Assembly (NCBI GenBank): GCA_003242645.1
Contig: QGVC01000136.1
Coordinates: 1-8,709 of the forward strand
DNA from: Pseudomonadota bacterium
GTDB taxonomy: Bacteria; Pseudomonadota; Alphaproteobacteria; Rhizobiales; Hyphomicrobiaceae
Direction of reading: 5' to 3'
DNA length: 8,709 bases
Below are positions 6,248 through 8,709 of the stretch, one piece after another (the first letter of the stretch is position 1; the number at the start of each line of letters is the position of its first letter). The notes below the pieces were generated by a model. It had not been told where the DNA came from, searched no databases, and was given only the letters and a program-made list of their open reading frames with translations. A program made the position numbers and the translations under genes.

Positions 6248-7471
6248 ATGAGACATGCTCTGGGCGTGATAGGCGTTCTAGCGGCCGGCGTACTACTCGC
6301 CGTGTCGGCTGCTATGAACTGGAGATTTGGCTACTCGCTCGGCAAGACCGAGTTCGATGGCCTGATCTATGGAGCGGCGAGCGCGGCGGCGGACTGCCTT
6401 AAGGCGCTTGTGCCGTTCTTCTTCTTCGCCGCAGTCAGAAACAGGATGTGGTCGCAAGCGGCCGCTTCCGCCATGGTGTGGGTGGTCGTCACCGCCTACT
6501 CCCTTACCTCTGCTCTTGGCCATGCGGCGCTGAACAGGATGGATACCGCTGGTCAGCGCGCTGTCGAGGCGCAGTCCTACAAGGACCTGCGTGCCGACTT
6601 GGAGCGCGCCAAGGAGCAGCTGAGCTGGGTGCCGCAGCATCGTCCCGCGGCCGCGGTTCAGAGTGAAATCGATACTTTGAAGAACAGTCGCGAGTGGCAG
6701 TGGACCGAAGGCTGCACGAAGGTCACCGGGCCGAAAGGCCGGACGTTCTGCGGTCAGTACAACGGTCTCGTTGCTGAGTTGGCTTCCGCCGAGCAAGCCC
6801 AGAAGCTTGAGGCGCGCATCGCCGAAATTCAGGCCGAGCTCGCCAAGATCGACTCTGGCAGTGTGATGGCCGAGGCTGATCCGCAGGCTGCTGTTCTCAC
6901 GAAGTTGGCTGGCATCTTCATGCCGTCCACCACCGTGGAGGACATGCAGACCGCACTGACCATCTTCATCGCTCTGCTGCTCGAGGTTGGCTCCGGCTTC
7001 GGCATGTATATCGCGTTCAGCCAGTGGCGCATTGATGATCGGTACGCTCCGAAAGCGCCGGCCATCGCGACGGTCGCTCGCACCCAAAACGAGCCCACCG
7101 AGCTGGCCGTGCCGGTTGCAAGCGTGGAGGTCGTCAACACGGCTCAGGTCAGTGCCAACGACAACAAGACTGTTACGAAGCTCATGCCGCCAGAGTCGGA
7201 TGTGCAGCGGTATTTCAAGGAGAGGGTTGTCAGGAAACCAAACTCAAGCGTTACGCCACCTGAACTGTACGAGGACTACCTCGATTGGTGCGCACAACTC
7301 GGTAAGGAGCCGCTGGCACAACCCATCTTCTACCGAGATTGTCTCGAAGAAATGGGCATAGAACGACAAAAGGCCGGAAATAAGACGCGATATATGGGTA
7401 TAGCGTTGCGAACAATTCCTGAAAGTTGGGAGGATAAGAAATTGCCGGCCTTAGCACCACAGGCCGCTTGA
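6248..7471 (+). CDS. Four-helix membrane protein with D5-primase-tail-like C-terminal domain
   Basis: Unnamed 407-residue protein. Start ATG 6248 has AGAGGG at 6235-6240, 7 bases upstream; a longer in-frame TTG at 6149 lacks support. Hydrophobic segments lie at about 3-22, 36-64, 69-92 and 234-257. Between helices 3 and 4, residues 100-225 are charged and largely helical, a probable coiled coil, with a Cys pair (Cys156, Cys168) flanking TKVTGPKGRTF. The motif DGLIYGAASAAADCLKALVP (37-56) and AYSLTSALG (83-91) recall hypothetical proteins I associate with Hyphomicrobiales genomes and integrated elements. Residues about 318-388 (VQRYFKERV, ELYEDYLDWCAQLGKEPLAQ, FYRDCLEEMGI, RYMGIAL) resemble the winged-helix end of phage/plasmid D5-type primase-helicases, which suggests DNA or nucleoprotein binding, but no ATPase is present. 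The last 130 bases are clearly AT-richer than the rest. Function unknown; a membrane-tethered DNA-binding role is inference. Confidence 0.8.
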   Translation: MRHALGVIGVLAAGVLLAVSAAMNWRFGYSLGKTEFDGLIYGAASAAADCLKALVPFFFFAAVRNRMWSQAAASAMVWVVVTAYSLTSALGHAALNRMDTAGQRAVEAQSYKDLRADLERAKEQLSWVPQHRPAAAVQSEIDTLKNSREWQWTEGCTKVTGPKGRTFCGQYNGLVAELASAEQAQKLEARIAEIQAELAKIDSGSVMAEADPQAAVLTKLAGIFMPSTTVEDMQTALTIFIALLLEVGSGFGMYIAFSQWRIDDRYAPKAPAIATVARTQNEPTELAVPVASVEVVNTAQVSANDNKTVTKLMPPESDVQRYFKERVVRKPNSSVTPPELYEDYLDWCAQLGKEPLAQPIFYRDCLEEMGIERQKAGNKTRYMGIALRTIPESWEDKKLPALAPQAA

Positions 7472-7567
7472 GATTGGCGCCACAAGCCCAGAGCGCCAAA
7501 GTGGAGCGGAGCATCGCGGGAGCGGTGCCCGCTCCCGGCTCCCGGGTAGAGGCAAATCTCAAGTGAA

Positions 7568-7589
7568 AAGGGCCGCGGTAGCGGCCCTT
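7568..7589 (+). terminator. Hairpin after the membrane protein gene
   Basis: AAGGGCCGC and GCGGCCCTT form a perfect 9-bp stem with a GGTA tetraloop, about 96 bases after the stop at 7471. Only a broken T run (TTCGCATTT) follows, so it may stabilise an RNA end or terminate weakly. It probably works with the stronger terminator just downstream. Confidence 0.5.
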
Positions 7590-7609
7590 CGCATTTCTGG
7601 AGACATCAC

Positions 7610-7636
7610 AACGCGGGCCTAACGCCTGCGTTTTTT
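7610..7636 (+). terminator. Rho-independent terminator
   Basis: AACGCGGGC (7610-7618) pairs with GCCTGCGTT (7624-7632) over 9 bp with one G-U, closing a 5-nt loop (CTAAC). A run of six T (7631-7636) follows at once. This is the best intrinsic terminator in the window and should isolate the cox operon from the gene to its left. Confidence 0.8.
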
Positions 7637-7683
7637 CATTTTGGGAAAGCCTTGCGTTGTCTAGGTATCTGCCGCCGGTAAAG

Positions 7684-7711
7684 CTTGCGGAACACCAGAA
7701 CATGATACAAT
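7684..7711 (+). promoter_or_regulatory. Possible sigma-70 promoter for the cox operon
   Basis: CTTGCG (7684-7689) and TACAAT (7706-7711) are 16 bases apart and sit 74 bases after the terminator. The -10 element matches 5 of 6; the -35 is weak. Transcription from here would give a leader of about 130 bases carrying the two hairpins before coxS. Confidence 0.35.
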
Positions 7712-7735
7712 CCTAGTGGTCGGCAAGCAGCGCCT

Positions 7736-7761
7736 GTCACGCTGAGCAGCTGCGGTGTGAC
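7736..7761 (+). promoter_or_regulatory. Stem-loop in coxS leader
   Basis: GTCACGC (7736-7742) pairs with GTGTGAC (7755-7761) over 7 bp with one G-U, around the inner palindrome GCAGCTGC. It may be a DNA dyad bound by a regulator or an RNA element. Its location 87 bases before coxS fits either reading. Confidence 0.3.
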
Positions 7762-7804
7762 ATGCCTATAGCGCTTGAGTTTTTTCGGCTGCGTCGAGCT
7801 TTTG

Positions 7805-7831
7805 GTCTCGCTGATCGAGACTCAGCGAGGC
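7805..7831 (+). promoter_or_regulatory. Two-state hairpin directly before coxS ribosome site
   Basis: GTCTCGCTGA (7805-7814) can pair with TCAGCGAGGC (7822-7831), an 8-bp perfect stem extended by a G-U and a G-C. Alternatively GTCTCG (7805-7810) can pair with CGAGAC (7816-7821). The two folds exclude each other. The ribosome site GGAGG (7837-7841) starts 5 bases after the larger stem, so folding could affect coxS translation. Confidence 0.4.
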
Positions 7832-7847
7832 ATGTGGGAGGAAATGC

Positions 7848-8342
7848 ATGACCCAAGTCACGATGATCGTGAACGGCAAAAGTGTGACGGCTGAGGTTGA
7901 GCCGCGCACTCTCCTCGTCCAGTTCCTGCGAGAGCATCTGCGTTTGACGGGCACGCACGTCGGCTGCGACACGAGCCAGTGCGGGGCTTGCGTCGTGCAT
8001 GTCGACGGCCGCGCGGTGAAGTCCTGCACCACGCTTGCCGTCTCCTGCGACGGGTCCGAAGTCCTCACGATCGAAGGGCTTGCGAAGGACGGGCAGCTCC
8101 ATCCGATGCAGGAAGCCTTCCGGGAGTATCACGCCCTGCAGTGCGGCTACTGCACGCCCGGCATGATCATGGCCGCGATCGACATCGTGAACCGCAAGGG
8201 CACGCAACTCGACGAGGCGACCATCCGCGAAGAGCTCGAAGGCAACATCTGCCGCTGCACGGGCTACCACAACATCGTCAAAGCCATTGCTGCAGGCGCC
8301 GCGGCCATGGGCGCGGGCGAGTTCCGGCAGGCAGCGGAATAA
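7848..8342 (+). CDS. coxS: CoxS-type [2Fe-2S] small subunit of a molybdenum hydroxylase
   Basis: Iron-sulfur subunit of the CO dehydrogenase/xanthine dehydrogenase family. It passes electrons from the molybdenum site of the large subunit to the FAD subunit in a cytoplasmic (or membrane-associated) complex. The protein has 164 residues, the usual length. The plant-ferredoxin-type cluster is bound by Cys40, Cys45, Cys48 and Cys60 ([13 protein letters not shown]). The second cluster is bound by Cys99, Cys102, Cys135 and Cys137 ([21 protein letters not shown]). All eight ligands are present. Start ATG 7848 follows GGAGG at 7837-7841. coxL begins 24 bases after its stop. The subunit family is certain; the substrate (CO, a purine, an aldehyde or another) cannot be read from this subunit, and coxS is used as the family name. 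Confidence 0.95.
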   Translation: MTQVTMIVNGKSVTAEVEPRTLLVQFLREHLRLTGTHVGCDTSQCGACVVHVDGRAVKSCTTLAVSCDGSEVLTIEGLAKDGQLHPMQEAFREYHALQCGYCTPGMIMAAIDIVNRKGTQLDEATIREELEGNICRCTGYHNIVKAIAAGAAAMGAGEFRQAAE

Positions 8343-8366
8343 GGCGCACGGGAGGAGAACGACACC

Positions 8367-8709
8367 ATGACCAGCACGGGCATCGGCGTTCCAGTACGGC
8401 GCCGCGAGGACTTTCGCTTCATCACGGGCAGCGGGCAGTACGTCGACGACATCAGCCGGCCGGGCCAAGTCTATGCCTATTTCGTCCGCTCGCCCCACGC
8501 GCACGCGATCATCAAGAACATTGATACCAGCGCAGCTCTGAACGCGCCCGGCGTGCTCGCCGTCTTCACCGGCAAGGATCTCGCAGCCGACAAGATCGGT
8601 GGGCTGATCTGCGGGTGGATGATCCACTCGAAGGATGGCACGCCGATGAGGGTGGGGCCGCATCCGGCGCTCGCCCTGGAGAAGGTGCGTTATGTCGGTG
8701 ATCACGTCG
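8367..8709 (+). CDS. coxL: CoxL-type molybdopterin-binding large subunit (N-terminus only)
   Basis: The first 114 residues of the catalytic subunit of a molybdenum hydroxylase; the gene runs off the right edge and should total about 780 residues. The N-terminus [35 protein letters not shown] (39-48) and [12 protein letters not shown] (61-72) are standard for the family. Start ATG 8367 follows GGAGGAG at 8351-8357 with 9 bases between. Gene order small-then-large with no medium (FAD) subunit upstream matches S-L-M clusters (form II type) rather than the M-S-L order of true form I CO dehydrogenase. The active-site loop that separates form I (AYRCSFR) from form II (AYRGAGR) lies outside the window, so CO oxidation is not established. 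Confidence 0.92.
   Translation, partial: MTSTGIGVPVRRREDFRFITGSGQYVDDISRPGQVYAYFVRSPHAHAIIKNIDTSAALNAPGVLAVFTGKDLAADKIGGLICGWMIHSKDGTPMRVGPHPALALEKVRYVGDHV

Larger units (their letters stand above)
7472..7847. other. Stem-loop-rich gap before the cox operon
   Basis: 376 bases without a credible gene. In order it holds a perfect 8-bp stem with a 3-nt loop (GGGAGCGG 7518-7525 and CCGCTCCC 7529-7536), an overlapping CCCGG/CCGGG stem (7534-7546), two terminator-like hairpins (7568-7589 and 7610-7636), a possible sigma-70 promoter near 7684-7711, a hairpin at 7736-7761, and a two-state hairpin just before the coxS ribosome site. Confidence 0.6.

Noticed and set aside
6293..7087. Minus-strand open frame opposite the membrane protein gene
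   Set aside because: The sense strand has membrane helices, a good ribosome site and family-like motifs; the antisense product shows none.
7737..8705. Long minus-strand open frame (322 codons) opposite coxS and coxL
   Set aside because: It is antisense to two genes with full family motifs; its product is rich in Arg, Ala and Asp/His without a domain, as expected of a GC-rich shadow.
1..8709. CRISPR array, tRNA, rRNA, transposase, integrase or attachment repeats
   Set aside because: No regularly spaced repeats, cloverleaf, or mobile-element enzyme could be seen on either strand by eye; short or diverged att sites could be missed.

Overview
The window looks like a chromosomal segment of an alphaproteobacterium, most likely of the order Hyphomicrobiales (Rhizobiales). 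The evidence is high GC with GTG and TTG starts, an NAD kinase and UDP-glucose dehydrogenase of alphaproteobacterial type, a Cys-containing peptidoglycan-binding-like protein common in that group, and a form-II-like cox (CO dehydrogenase family) cluster. The genus cannot be fixed from the sequence alone.

Left part (1-3247): a partial MaoC-type enoyl-CoA hydratase and NAD kinase lie on the minus strand, probably as one unit. Divergent from them is cutA, which carries a single-base frameshift and looks broken. It is followed on the plus strand by eda (KDPG aldolase). kdgK (2-keto-3-deoxygluconate kinase) converges on eda with only 6 bases between the stop codons. Together kdgK and eda give the last two steps of KDG breakdown: KDG to KDPG, then to pyruvate plus glyceraldehyde-3-phosphate.

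Middle part (3248-6247): UDP-glucose 6-dehydrogenase (TTG start), divergent from kdgK, supplies UDP-glucuronate for surface polysaccharide. A membrane-anchored protein with a peptidoglycan-binding-like domain converges on it. Then comes about 670 bases with no convincing gene. This stretch holds a 7-bp dyad upstream of the membrane protein gene and four DnaA-box-like sites (8 of 9 matches each) within 232 bases.

Right part (6248-8709): an unrecognised four-helix membrane protein has a periplasmic or cytoplasmic coiled-coil loop and a C-terminal domain resembling the winged-helix tail of phage/plasmid D5-type primase-helicases. It is followed by a run of stem-loops that includes a strong intrinsic terminator. 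Next are a two-hairpin leader and the start of a molybdenum hydroxylase operon: coxS ([2Fe-2S] subunit, complete) and coxL (molybdopterin subunit, N-terminus only).

Most of the window is ordinary metabolism. The best candidate for something undescribed is the 5.6-7.65 kb segment, with its DnaA-box-like cluster and the membrane-anchored primase-tail-like protein. No CRISPR array, tRNA, rRNA, transposase or integrase was seen.
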